A DNA stretch of 64,000 bases from Harmothoe impar (Eukaryota; Annelida; Polychaeta; Phyllodocida; Polynoidae): NCBI GenBank assembly GCA_947462335.1, contig OX381721.1, positions 3,100,001 to 3,164,000 of the forward strand, in the 5' to 3' direction. Under the pieces are notes generated by a model, which had not been told where the DNA came from, did not search any database, and was given only the letters and a program-made list of their open reading frames with translations. Position numbers and translations under genes: made by a program. Each line of letters opens with the position of its first letter. Positions within the stretch are counted from its first letter, which is position 1. This document shows positions 53,118 through 64,000 of this stretch, in pieces.

Positions 53118-53325
53118 AAAATGTGGTCTGGTATGAAAGACCTGATATTTTACAGAACTATAGTATATTGAATATTGTTTGTGTGTCTGGAATTATACGA
53201 TATCCACGACAGTGTCTAGCGAGCAGCAGAGCAAATACTATACAAAGCTGCAGATGTAGTTTTACTGTGTTCAACATTATAGTCTGAGTGTAACGCACAT
53301 TAGTAGGTCTCATCAAAGTGGCATG

Positions 53326-53662
53326 GTCCGATTTTTTTTCATATTTTAGATCCTACTTAAATGTGTTCAAATGTCATCAAAATATCTTATGTGGAGGATG
53401 TGGCACAATAAAATATCCTTGATGAGCAATAGGAGGCAATTAATAGGGTCCCATGAACATCAATATAGCCTTTTACAGTGTATTTTTCAATGGGCATTCC
53501 AAAAGTCATGAATTGAGCATAAAACTAATAATTACCTGAAACCTAAGCTGAATTCTGGGAATAATAAAGTAGGTAAGACATTAAGTACGTCCATAGTGAA
53601 CATTCTGGTTCATTTTTAGCAAAATTAAATTTTGGGCCCTAATCATCGCACTATGCCACTTT
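53326..53662. repeat. Dispersed repeat shared with 22256-22634
   Basis: Collinear with the earlier copy (TTTTTTTTCATATTTTAGAT ... GGGCCCTAATCATCGCACTA). The interior CACAATAAAATATCC offers a possible poly(A) signal for UPP. Confidence 0.65.
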
Positions 53663-54790
53663 AATTAAATGATATATTGTTTTACCTACAAGGATCTCTT
53701 ACCAGGATCAGAGAATTCTGACACGGGGAACAGGGGAACCAAAGAATCTTCTGGTGTACCTTTCACTGTAGAGCATCTAACAGGGCGGTTAATATCTTTA
53801 TTAAGGGATGCTTTAATTACTAGCAGTGCAGACTTATTTAGTTAATTGTATATCTTTAAACACATTCCGTGTTTCCATTACATTAGGCATATAATGTAAT
53901 TATACAATACTATTTGATAGTTTCTCTGATCTAGGTGTATTCTGCTTCATGAGTTGTGGGTGTGCTGATGCAAGCAGAGATGGGGGGATTGAATCATGAG
54001 CGTATGAACCGTACACATTCCAAATAATTCAGGTATTTAAAAAGGGGTTCTATTGAAATAGTCTAATGGAAAACAATCATGGGATAATGAGATTTGACTG
54101 CTATAATGTTACCACTTGAAGCACTGTGACTTGCTTTGCTCAGCAGTATTACAGTCTATCTGAAAACCTGCCGGACACAGGCTATGGCCGGCAAAAGGTC
54201 TGCCGGTCAGGCAGAAGGTGTGTTACTGCCTGCCCAAATGGCTGGCTGTAATCTAGAGATCCCTGCCTACATGCCATTTTTTATGGCTTGTAAATCGGAC
54301 CATTATTAAGATTTCTGCAGCATAAAACAGATAGCTTGAATATTTTCTGTAATGCTCTACAGTAGTTTAAATATTAAAAGAGTTAATATAATTCTAACAT
54401 AATAGGGGAGCCCTATTTATTATCATTTTCAGTACAACCCCCTGCTTTATATTTTATTTTTAAATAGCAAGGTTGTACTCCGATATCCGGGCCTGCAAAA
54501 ATTGAGCCGGACCTGCAAAGGAAAAAATTTGTAGGACCGAATGTCCTGCCTGGTGAAAAAGTTTTTGTGTAGACTGCTGTATTATAACCACAACTTGACG
54601 ATACAAGAGCTTGACACATAAACCTGGTAGTAAAGTGACAAAAACTTGCTTTCAACTGGGAAAGATAGAATTGGTGATTTTGTGTAGATCTAGGTCTGCC
54701 ATTTGTTGTATGAAACATTGACAAGTTCTATACAATGATTGCTCTCAAAAGGTTTTTCTGTCATCGGAAGAGATTTAAAAGGTTATCACT
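53663..54790. other. Intergenic with a fragment of the hAT-like MITE
   Basis: Bases 54480-54590 (CCGGGCCTGCAAAAATTGAG ... GTAGGACCGAATGTCCTG ... AGACTGC) are the right end of the CAGTCTTTGCGAAAAC family. No gene was seen. Confidence 0.5.
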
Positions 54791-54957
54791 TAAAGGGGGG
54801 CTAGCACCGCTAAGACTACCCATCTTAGCAAGTCACGTGACCACAGATTGACCAATCAGGGCACGGTTAAGGGTCCGCTTGTTCCCGTTTGTTTTGCTGC
54901 GCTCCTATGAAGCAGGTACTTATCTTTGCTACGCTCTGTGCTAGCCCCCCTTTTAAG
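54791..54957. repeat. MITE with TTAAAGGGGGGCTAGCAC ends
   Basis: Left TTAAAGGGGGGCTAGCAC, right GTGCTAGCCCCCCTTTTAA. The interior holds AAGTCACGTGACC and GACCAATCAGGGC, the same promoter-like words as the big element's terminal repeats and the UPP promoter. Confidence 0.85.
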
Positions 54958-56544
54958 GTTAGATATACAGCGCAAAAGGTATACTGTTTAAATAGTCTAA
55001 GTATAGACAGCAGTGTAATTGCTTGTGTCAGTTTGTGTTACAAAGGGCGTGTTAGCTATACCTCCTGCCATTGTGATGTTGCAACATTCCAAGGACACTA
55101 GAGGGTTCAGAATATACTTCTGTTAACTTGATAACGTATTGTATATTGAACTTGTTATTTTTCTCAATGTATTGCTTCGTCTTGTTTCCATATTCCACAA
55201 CTGGTTATGAGATAAATAGGTGTTGATATGTTTTTTTTTACATTAAATGTAATCATACTACTCACTATAAAAGGTGAATTCATAATTATTTTTTCATTCT
55301 TTATCGGAATAGCTTTCTTTCAAATTAAGAATGGGAAAGGTTACATTGTGCTTCTTTCCGATCATATTATTGAATAACAATGTAAAACTATTAGATTGCT
55401 CAGTATTCATGTATTATCCCAAGTACTATTTGTATTTGATATTTGATAGAGTAAAATATGCATTTTACTATAACAAAATCTGTCCGAAATCCCAAAACGA
55501 CATTCCATTTATCACGTGTATCTTGTACCCCGTTACCCTCACTGCCTGACTCTGGGTGCTACTGACTACCAGACCAAGACATATATCAAGCTGTTGAAAC
55601 TGAATGTAAATAGTAGAATATATTTATCTAAAATATATAACATGTTGTGCGTGCCATAACTTGTTCGTATATGTGTTGTGTAGATAGTTATAACAACAAA
55701 GTGTTGTAGATAATATGAATATATGTAGTTGTAAATAAAGTGACTATATCTACAAAATGGTTTATTTTGCTTTGCTGTTTTCCTCAAAATGGTGCATAAA
55801 ATCTTACTCCTTTACCATATCCACCAATTTTATCCTTCTGTTTTAAGAAGTTTAATATAAGCCCTCTGTATCCTATTGAGTGGCATATGTCATCCAGAGG
55901 TATTACATGTCGTTATAAAATAAATATTTCATATACAATACTTTTCATTAGGCCACTTCAACAGCAAACTTGTTCCTCATCCACCTGTGTATCATGTCCT
56001 AGATGACTGTTTACTCACTAGCTATGAGCCCAAAGTCCACAGCGGCAGGAACCTGCATCAAAACTGTATGGCAGCTCTGATGCCCCCATTTTGCCTCTGT
56101 TTTGCTGTGGGCGCCAGCAAAATAGCGGCGACATAGTGGCGGCAGAGGCGCAATACTGTTTTAATGCAGGATCTTGTCGCCGTGGATTTTGGGCTATAGC
56201 TTGGACTTCACTAGGGTGAAACAGCCACCTACAGGGTTAGGTCATGGATGTGGTCATGTCCAACCCCAAGTGCTTCCTTTGGTTGCCTCTAGATGGGGCC
56301 TAAGTCAGGATAGTGATTGCTTCAGTCTGTGTTACCCTGAAGACATGTGAAAAGCATTGGCCCTCAGTAACTTGGCCTACTCACTGAAGGGCTAAGTCCT
56401 GGGAACCACTTCAGACAGAAGCAATAGTGGCCTGCCCTGTGATGTCATAACCCCCGGTTACTTGCTCTACCTAGTGGCCAAGGACCTGTACTGAAGGTTC
56501 TCAACTTAGCACAGGTGGTGCTGCTATCAACGGCCAGGTGCCCT
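54958..56544. other. Intergenic, A+T-rich
   Basis: Especially A+T-rich at 55140-55780. A partial CTCCACTAGGG-type MITE end lies near 56206-56235. No exon was supported. Confidence 0.45.
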
Positions 56545-57650
56545 ATAGCTCGGACTCCACTAGGGCGACACAGCTACCTGCTAAACAGGGTGTTCTTTTA
56601 GGTCCTTTGTTCTCAAATATTTCGCCCTGTTTCGCTCTGTCTTGCCCCTAATGTCGCCCTGAATGTCCCCAGAGCCAGCTGTTAAACTGAATCCTACTCA
56701 GATCTAGGTAATATAAGTCAAGACTCTCTGCCTGCCTGTATGTCTGTCATCTACAAATGAACATGTTCCAGGTTTTTTTGATAAAAAGGAGGAAGATCTG
56801 GCACTTGTACAACTACAAATGCTATTTCCCTTTCAACTTAAAACCAGAATTTGAGAATTATATGAAAATGATGCACCTTCTAATATTTGGTGACTCCTAT
56901 ATGAAGTATAGATATTTTGCATTTGACACATATTTTCAATGGAGCACTACTTTCAAGTTTGTGACATTTCATTTACTTTATGAGCTCAGACAGCAGCAAA
57001 CAATTCTGCTGAATTTGACACAACCTACAGCCGTGATTCTCAACACTGGGGTGTATTGCAGAACAGAAATTGGTGTGCTTTTGTTACCACATTCTTACAT
57101 CACAGAGATGGCTGACAACAGCTATGCCTCACATGAGGCCATGGTGCCAAGGGTTTACAGAAAACAATACCATTGGTGCCATGAATGATCTAGTTAACTG
57201 GAATATGGAGAGAATATGAGTACCTGTTGTGAAAGCAGGTCTGTGCCCTTGCAGCTTGCTGTATGAGACACTCCCCATTAGGCCTTTCCAAATAATGTAC
57301 TTGTTTCCCATCAGTAAGCCTTGAGAAATGACACTAGGGTTTTTATTTCCTTCTTCTTTTTTGAAGTTGGTTCTGTCCACGGAATGTGACATGTTCCTGG
57401 CAAGCAATGGTTTGTAGGAGTCTGGTACCAAGCTAAATCTCGCTTGACATTCCGAGGACAGACTTGTCATGGCCACGCATATGGAGTCACCAGAATTGTC
57501 GCAATGACATGAAGACAATAGACATTATATGAACACGGATTTGAGCTTTTAGGACGAAAAACAGCGACACAGGGCAAAATATTTGTGATCAAAGGACCCA
57601 AAAGAACACCCTATTTTGCATGCAGCTGTGTCGCCCTAGTGGAATCCAAA
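56545..57650. mobile_element. ~1.1-kb element with ~100-bp CTCCACTAGGGCGACA inverted ends
   Basis: Left arm ATAGCTCGGACTCCACTAGG ... GGTGTTCTTTTAGGTCCTTT; right arm, inverted, GGATTCCACTAGGGCGACAC ... GGTGTTCTTTTGGGTCCTTT. It is related to the 213-bp MITE at 45213-45425 but carries ~900 bp of extra interior sequence. A 143-codon open frame inside (56757) has no recognised motif; I do not call it. Confidence 0.7.
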
Positions 57651-58270
57651 TTCATGTTGCCAAAAGCACTTTCCTGCAAGTGTCAAGCACTTTTTTGAGG
57701 GTTAGGCAACATTTAGAGGCAGACTCATCCAACATGGCTGGAGAGTCCAGCAACGCACATTCTCCACTGGGACTTCACCAAAAGGGCAATTAACCTAAAC
57801 TCTCTAAGCAATGTTATTTTTTTACATCTGTCTATGAACTAAACAAATGGCACCCCTATGTTGTTACAGAATGGCACTGTCAGAAGTAAGTGTAGCAGCA
57901 CAGTGAGATATACTGTAGATTTACAGTATAAAAAGGAGGTATTTTTGGTTTCCAGTATTACATACTGTTCAGCTACAATTACCTACTATAGAACCCACAC
58001 ATAAATACTTGTGGGTTCGAATCTCCACTGCAAACAATATGTATTACCATGAAATACAGCTGAATTAAACTAATAAATCTGTTCGGAAATTGAAGGATTA
58101 GTCAATATTACGATGTAAGCATAGGTAGATTTATACTCCTAATAGATTTGAAACCCAAAAGAAAAAAGAGAGAATTGTTGCACTGCTAGTCCAACCAGGG
58201 TTCGAACCCTAGATCTTTGCATTGATCTACAGGTACAAAACAATGTGGTGTAACCTACTGTAGAAACTAT
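57651..58270. other. Intergenic
   Basis: A diverged piece of the CACTGTAAAAAGT palindromic family lies at about 57875-57985. GGTTCGAATC (58015) and GGTTCGAACC (58199) look like tRNA T-loops, but no tRNA fold is supported. Confidence 0.4.
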
Positions 58271-58620
58271 CAGTCTTTGCGAAAACATGCAGGATAGTGG
58301 CAATGTCCTCCTAAAATGTCACCGGTCCAGCAGATTCACATGTGTAGCAGGACCGAATTTCCAGTCACATGTCCGAGTTTTCTGAACTAAAATATATTTA
58401 GTCGGTCTCTAAACCTGAAATAAATTTGTCAATATAAGTGTAAATCTATGTATTTATCCTGATTTAGTCATATATGATTACAAATAAAATGTATTTTCAA
58501 AGGACAAAAATATTTTATACTTAGTGGCTATCCGGTCCTACAAAACTGTAGCCGGTCCTGCAATAATAAATATTTGCAGGACCGAATGTCCTGTGGGATG
58601 AAAAAGTTTTCGCAAAGCCT
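58271..58620. repeat. CAGTCTTTGCGAAAAC MITE (hAT-like)
   Basis: Left CAGTCTTTGCGAAAACATGC; right AAAAAGTTTTCGCAAAGCCT. The interior GACAGTGGCAATGTCCTCCT, CACCGGTCCAGCAG and GCAGGACCGAATGTCC is shared with the other copies. Confidence 0.8.
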
Positions 58621-59551
58621 CAACTACTGGAAACCAAATACCCACCCCCCTTATACTGTGCAGCTACACCACTCACTGCTAACAGTGTCTGTTGCCATTG
58701 TTCCCTACATATCAAACATGCACCACTTGACGTCATTCAGCAATCCGCCATGCATAACCGATAGCTCTGCAGGGGTCACAAACTTCGCTGCTGGATTATT
58801 TAATGCATTGTCTCCACCTATTGTGCATGTATAATCAGAATGCAGCCCTAGTAACTAAATCACATTGGGTTGGCAGCATACAATTACTTATACATGGTGT
58901 ATCATGACCCCCTAGAATGTGATAGTCAGGCCAATAAAAGAAAGGAGCTGTATTCATGTATCCCTAACGACCCTAGTTTTTGGGCCCTGCCTTAATTTCT
59001 TTTTCTTCCCAAGAAACATTTTGTTTTTACTGAAATTCTTCTGGTACTGAAATTATTCAGGGAGGAATTTCTTCTCATAGTCCTTTAAAAATGTTGGTAA
59101 AGAAAAATTAAAATGGACCTACCATAAAGCTCCGCCTTTAAAGGGGCATTCTCACCATTCGCACTTACCACATAGCAGACTAGAAAAGTATTAGAATTGC
59201 AAGTGGGATACGCTTGGTGATTGTGCCACTTTAAGACAACCTTATAATGGGATTTATTTTCCCTAACCAGGGGGTCCTCTTAAAGGTAGGGTTTTCTTAT
59301 ATAGGATTAAAGACAAAATTATTTTTATTCTTAAAGGTGAGGTCTTCTTAAAGGAAGGGTGTTACGGTACCTACCCTATTTTTTTGGGGTTATGTTACCT
59401 AAACACAACCATTTTTTTGGCCTTATGGGAGTAACCCACACACACACACCTGCGGTACATACCTGTGTGCTGTGTGGCTTGATGGTACAGAGTCCGGTGT
59501 CTCGGGTTTGACATTATTATTCTTCCCACGCCTTACGTATAGTTACACCAG
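58621..59551. other. Intergenic, nothing firm
   Basis: No supported ORF. Bases 59380-59430 carry a piece of the GTTTCAGGTTACC family (TATGTTACCTAAACACAACC). Confidence 0.4.
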
Positions 59552-59911
59552 CAGTCTTTGCGAAAACATGCAAGACAGTGGCAATGTCCTCCTAAAATGC
59601 CACCGGTCCAGCAGTTTTATAAATGTAGCAGGATTGAATGTCCAGTCACATGTTGGGATTTTCTATACTGAAGTAATTTAATTGGTCTCTAAACCCGAAA
59701 AATGTTTGTCAATATACTGGATAAATCTTTGTGTTTATCCTTATTTAGCCACAGATGATTACAAATTAAATGTATTTTTAAAAGACAAAAATATCTTATA
59801 CTTAAAGAACATAAATTTCCAGATATGTGGTGATCTGGTCCTTGAAAAATGTAGCCGGTCCTGCAACATGTCCAAATGTCCTGTAGGGTGAAAGTGTTTT
59901 CGCAAAGACTG
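59552..59911. repeat. CAGTCTTTGCGAAAAC MITE (hAT-like), second good copy
   Basis: Left CAGTCTTTGCGAAAACATGC; right GTGTTTTCGCAAAGACTG. It is collinear with 58271-58620. Confidence 0.85.
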
Positions 59912-60477
59912 CATTTTAGGGTCATTTTAGAGTAAATTTGTTTGTCCATGAGTCGACACCACGGTCCCTGAGTCAAGGCTGCCAACCACAAGTCAATTTC
60001 TGGGCACTTATTTATGCCTAAAAAAAGATCTGACCTACTTACCCTGGCCTTCGTAACTATAAAGCCTTAAACCTCTCCCCTGTTCTCTGTTTCACAGTAC
60101 ACTGATACTCCTAGGCTCCCTATACGACCAATCTCTCAGTCACTATTACCTCACCTAGTTAGTCATTTTTTAGCTCCCTATCCAACCAACCTAGGTAAGT
60201 TATTATTGTCAGGTTGGTCAGTACTGACCAACCTACCATAATCCTTTTAATTTCCAAGGGGAGCCACTGAGTGGTCATCATAGTATCTTACAGGTGGAAC
60301 TACTGGTTGTATACAAATAAAACAACTAAGATACACATAAATGATGAACCTAGGTTAGCCATGACTGACTGACCCCTCAGTTATTTTTAAATATACCTTT
60401 ATCATTGTGACTAACACACATATGACAAACCTAGGATAGTCTGTACTGACTAACCCTTTCAACCTGTGGGTTTTCAG
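59912..60477. other. Intergenic
   Basis: The start (to about 60075) resembles the interior of the 49456 MITE (GAGTCGACACC, GAGTCAATTTCTGGGCAC). No gene was seen after that. Confidence 0.4.
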
Positions 60478-60560
60478 TGTACAGGGCAGTATGGTACGTC
60501 CAGCACCGGGTGCCGGGCTCCTTTACGTGACCGGTCTCATTGTTTGCAGCTTCCACACAG
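60478..60560 (+). CDS. Candidate exon of an unidentified gene
   Basis: A G+C-rich stretch between a fair acceptor (GGGTTTTCAG) and a consensus donor (GTAAGG). Two readings are open. From the ATG at 60491 it gives MVRPAPGAGLLYVTGLIVC..., like a signal peptide or anchor. Read from the acceptor in frame 0 it gives CTGQYGTSSTGCRAPLRD..., Cys-containing. Neither matches a family I recognise. If real, the gene continues right, and the second transposon copy at 61808 sits in its next intron. Confidence 0.25.
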
Positions 60561-60975
60561 GTAAGGGTTTTTGGTGTTTAAAAAAAAGAAGGGTAGCACT
60601 CCTTTTATTTACCATAGAAATGAGTAACATGAGTACAAGCTATAGTTTGTTGTTGTTGTTGTGGGTTATGATGGAAAGAACAGGACAAGACATGACAAAA
60701 CATATGTATACATCTCTATTCGGAAAACAATCAATGTAGTTCAGCACTTCGATAGAGCATCTACCAGTAATATTCATGTTATAATATAACCCTAATATCC
60801 TAAGTCACTACATAGCATCTAGAACCTTTGACCATTCTTTGAACTTCTTAGATCTATTCTCCAAATTACAAATGTATTGTTCGGAGATTAAACTCATTTT
60901 GAAACAGGTAAGGATTTTCTGTACTTTTCTTTTCTTTATACTGAGGGTATTAAGGTCAATATCCTGCAATTAAGC

Positions 60976-61200
60976 CAATATAGTGTGTTTCAGGTTACAT
61001 AGTCTGAACATCTATTTAATTGACTCTAAAATAGTAAAAAAAATACCTCCTTATTTTCTAAATTGGATAAGAGTTCTAGGGCTGGCCCTGTTTTTTCGAG
61101 GTTCAGAAAACACAAAATTTTTTTTTCTTGTTTTAGACAGATCTCATTGTCCAGGTACATGGTGTTACTTGGAGGGAGATGGTATACTCCTTTTTTTTTA
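60976..61200. repeat. GTGTGTTTCAGGTTAC MITE, diverged
   Basis: Starts AGTGTGTTTCAGGTTACATA and ends GGTATACTCCTTTTTTTT; the interior (AGGGCTGGCCCTGTTTT) is shared with the 49456 copy. Confidence 0.6.
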
Positions 61201-61807
61201 AATCGGTTTTTATTTCTGACAAAAAAGGAAAGCGCTTAGCGCTTGTTATACTCTAAGTGTCAGGTATCATTTCATAATGATCACTGTCTTTCACTTCATT
61301 TTGATACATAATACATAGTGTATATGGATACAGTAGTTTTTCATTACTCGTATTTTTTTCCATTAAATCTTAGAGCTATAAGTATCACAATTGCAAAGTA
61401 GTTACTATCGAAACTCATACATGTATTGTCAGTTTTAAATGATAACTGCCATATTATAGTGCTAGGAGTTGTTGAGGGGGGCAAGAAAAGAGAGCCCATC
61501 GAGCCAAGAATTAATTCATTATGCTTTGTCAATTTTTCATTGAAAGCTCTAGTACATTTGCCATTATTACAAAAGTGATGTTATCATTAGCGGTCATACC
61601 TTACACATTTAATCACAGTATCAACCATATTTAACCAAATAGTGGATTTCTCTAAACTACTTATCTACCAGCATCAGGACACAGTGAAGAATCGCGCACC
61701 AACCCTGACATACGGGTCTCCTGCTGGGCACTTCCCCATTCACTCATCATTGATACAGCATGAAATAGAAATAGATCTATTTCAGAATATATTTTCATGT
61801 GCATATC
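61201..61807. other. Intergenic flank of the second transposon copy
   Basis: Contains the palindromic word GCGCTTAGCGC at about 61232. Nothing else was recognised. CATATC (61802-61807) is the expected left target duplication. Confidence 0.45.
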
Positions 61808-64000
61808 AGTAGTATAGTATGTATCGGAACGGGACTATAGTTAAGTACTGTTTATTACTCAATCGACCTGCAGCCAATCAGAGGCCTCCATTTGGTCACG
61901 TGACCCCCTCATTTGCATAATTACGTAATAGGCCACGCCCCCTCATTTGCATAATTACGTAATAGGCTACGCCCCCTTCATCACCAGCCAATCAGAGGCC
62001 ACCATTTGGTCACGTGACCCCCTCATTTGCATAATAGGCCACACCCCCTTGATCACGTGACCCTTTCATTTGCATAATAAGCCACGCCCTCTTGATCACC
62101 AGCCAATCAGAGGTCGCCATTTGGTCACGTGACCCCTCATTTGCATAATAGGCCGCGCCCCCTTGATCACGCGACCCCTTCATTGACATGATAGACCACA
62201 ACAACATCACGTGACTATCTTTGTTTGTAAACAACATCACGTGGCTCTCTTTGTTTGTAAACAACACCACGTGGCTCTCTTGTTTGTAAATAAGACTTAC
62301 TAAGTTTAGGCATAGGTAACAGCAGTGTTTGTAAATAACGCCTACTATATTTTCAGTCATAGGTGTCTAGAGCAGCAGCAGCAGCATCATCCTCAGCAGC
62401 AGCAGCAGCAGCAGCCGTGTCATAAGTGTCTAGAGCAGCAGCCACGTCATAGATGACTAGTGCAGCAGCAGCAGCAGCATCTTCAGCAGCAGCAGCAGCA
62501 GCAGCAGCATCATAGGTGTCTAGAGCAGGAGTAGCAGGAGTGTCATAGGTGTCTAGAGCAGTGGCAGCAGCAGCAGCAGCAGCATCATAGGTGTCTAGAG
62601 CAGGAGTAGCAGGAGCGTCATAGGTGTCTAGAGCAGTGGCAGCAGCAGTAGCAGCAGCGGCAGCAGCAGTAGCAGCAGCAGCATCAACAGTATCTTCAGC
62701 AAAAGCAGCAGCAGCCGCGTCATAGGTGTCTAGAGCAGCGGCAGCAGCATCTTCAGCAGCAGCAGTAGCAGCAGCGGCAGCAGTATCTTCAGCAGCAGCA
62801 GCGTCATAGGTGTCTAGAGCAGCAGCGTCATAGGTGTCTAGAGCATCAGCCGCAGCAGCAGCAGCATCTTCAGCAGCAGCAGCAGCGGCAGCAGCAGCAT
62901 CATCAGCAGCAGTAGCAGCAGCAGCAGCAACATCTTGAGCATCAACAGCATCTTCAGCAAAAGCAAAAGCCCGTAACTTAGCATCATGGGCATCAGTCAT
63001 AGCCGTAACAGCGACACTGCGACTAGCATAAGCAAAACAGGCTACTTTTTTAGCAGCTGTACAAGCATTAATAGCATTAGCCCTAGCAGCAGCCGCAACA
63101 GCGACACTTTTAGCAGACGTTGCAGCATCAGTAGCAGCAGCATCGGTAGCAAGAGCGGAAACAGTAGCAAAAAGATTAGCAGCACGAGCAGCAGCGGCGA
63201 GAGTAACAGCAACGTTGTTAGCAGCATTGGCAACTTCGTATGCAGCATGTGTAGCACGAACAGCGATACGAGCTTCACGTTTTGCACGAGCAGCAGCATT
63301 AGCTGCAGAAGTAGCCCTCACACTTTCCAGCCACCCGTACGAATCTTGATAAAAACCAACCTCCACCTTGCTACTTGTTGACTCATCAGTAAACATGGGC
63401 GTCTCCTCATGTGGTGTTGTCGCGGCTCTGTAGTAGTGTTGGGATTGCTCACATTCGGTAGAACGTAGAGTGATTCCTGATGACGCCATGCTGAAGGTGG
63501 TTGAAGAAGTGTGTGGGACTCATGTTTCACTCTCGCTTATGTACTAGGCTCCGAGATAAGCTTCTTAACTCAGGAGGAAAACTCTCACTAGGAAGGCGAC
63601 CGGCTGTCTACCTGTGTAGGTGCGGGTTCGTTACATCTTTAATCCTGTTCGACCCTCCGAGGAAATACATGAAAAAAACAAAAGACTCGAATCCGCAGAC
63701 AGTAGGAAGCTATAAGGAGCTTAACTCGTGTTTGATTTAAGCTGTCTACCACACGCACGCGCTTGTAGTCACAGCTAGAGTGGCAGACTTCTGTCCGCCC
63801 GCTGGCGCATGACAATCGACTTTAGACACCCCCTGTAGTTTTTTTTTTTGCATACACAGTTGACTAGCATCTTAAGCTCTTACTCAGCTATAAGCCCATA
63901 TACATGTAACGTGCATTACTCTTCTTTATGGTAATTATCAGATCGATTTAAGGGTGGAAAGGGCTTAGGTGATGTAGATCCCTCTCTAGCTGAAAACAGG
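61808..64000. mobile_element. Second copy of the Polinton-type element (left part, runs off the window)
   Basis: Starts with the same AGTAGTATAGTATGTATCGG end and is collinear with 3925-6291 to the last base. Outside the alanine-rich ORF the net length differs by about one base on each side of it. Its TIR and leader sequences are nearly identical, so the copies are young. The right half, its target duplication and any further genes lie outside the window. Confidence 0.9.
62353..63489 (-). CDS. Alanine-rich repetitive protein, copy 2, 378 aa
   Basis: Same start (MASSGITLRS at 63489), same order of regions and same LDTYD-stop end as the ORF at 4471-5781. It has one copy of the 34-residue KVEVGFYQDS unit where copy 1 has two, and one 24-residue LDTYD block fewer; these account for the whole 58-codon difference. 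Amino-acid changes include S to C near residue 13, I to V in AAKKVACF, and E to D in the Ala tract. No stop or frameshift interrupts it. Function is unknown. Confidence 0.6.
   Translation of the reverse strand: MASSGITLRSTECEQSQHYYRAATTPHEETPMFTDESTSSKVEVGFYQDSYGWLESVRATSAANAAARAKREARIAVRATHAAYEVANAANNVAVTLAAAARAANLFATVSALATDAAATDAATSAKSVAVAAAARANAINACTAAKKVACFAYASRSVAVTAMTDAHDAKLRAFAFAEDAVDAQDVAAAAATAADDAAAAAAAAAEDAAAAAADALDTYDAAALDTYDAAAAEDTAAAAATAAAEDAAAAALDTYDAAAAAFAEDTVDAAAATAAAAAATAAATALDTYDAPATPALDTYDAAAAAAATALDTYDTPATPALDTYDAAAAAAAAEDAAAAAALVIYDVAAALDTYDTAAAAAAAEDDAAAAALDTYD

Noticed and set aside
56757..57188. 143-codon ORF
   Set aside because: No recognisable motif, A+T-rich, and inside a MITE-like element; could be chance.
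58005..58215. GGTTCGAATC and GGTTCGAACC tRNA B-box-like words
   Set aside because: No A box at the right distance and no acceptor or anticodon stems could be drawn on either strand.

Overview
The window looks like chromosomal DNA of an invertebrate animal. The genes have introns with GT-AG junctions, and the space between and within them is filled with minisatellites, inverted-repeat transposons (MITEs), a non-LTR retrotransposon and a large DNA transposon. The close match of the main gene to vertebrate uridine phosphorylase, together with the MITE and minisatellite load, suggests an invertebrate deuterostome, perhaps a lancelet. That placement is inference. No database could be searched.

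Host genes. (1) At the left edge (184-967, +) lie the last two exons of a gamma-glutamylaminecyclotransferase-like (GGACT/AIG2 fold) gene; its stop codon sits inside a minisatellite that runs on downstream. (2) The main gene is a uridine phosphorylase (UPP) on the + strand, 27372-52625. Its eight coding positions rebuild an uninterrupted 316-residue protein with matching intron phases. Its fourth exon exists twice (4a, 4b), each 115 nt, and joining both would shift the frame, so they look mutually exclusive. (3) A two-exon gene for a 322-residue secreted protein of unknown family lies antisense inside the large third intron of UPP (42796-40915). (4) A weak candidate exon lies at 60478-60560.

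Mobile DNA. Bases 3925-13516 form a complete 9,592-bp transposon with long terminal inverted repeats that begin AGTAGT, and with a 6-bp target duplication (GGCGGA). It is inserted in, and splits, an older MITE. Ends of this kind fit the Polinton/Maverick class, but I see no polymerase, integrase, ATPase or capsid gene. Instead it carries an alanine-rich ORF, a small repeat protein, a TATA-driven mini-exon and clusters of strong RNA hairpins, so it is probably non-autonomous. Its terminal repeats are built from promoter motifs: octamer, CCAAT, CACGTG, GC boxes and TTACGTAA. A second copy starts at 61808 in the same orientation and runs off the window.

A non-LTR (CR1/Jockey-like) retrotransposon occupies about 14538-19873, with an SGNH-esterase ORF and an endonuclease-reverse transcriptase ORF. 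A truncated relative (about 20217-22064, -) is nested in a MITE. A 50 x 28-bp satellite with no stop codon in any of six frames lies at 24555-25954, just upstream of UPP. The UPP introns hold many further MITEs, minisatellites and palindromes; several touch splice sites or copy them.
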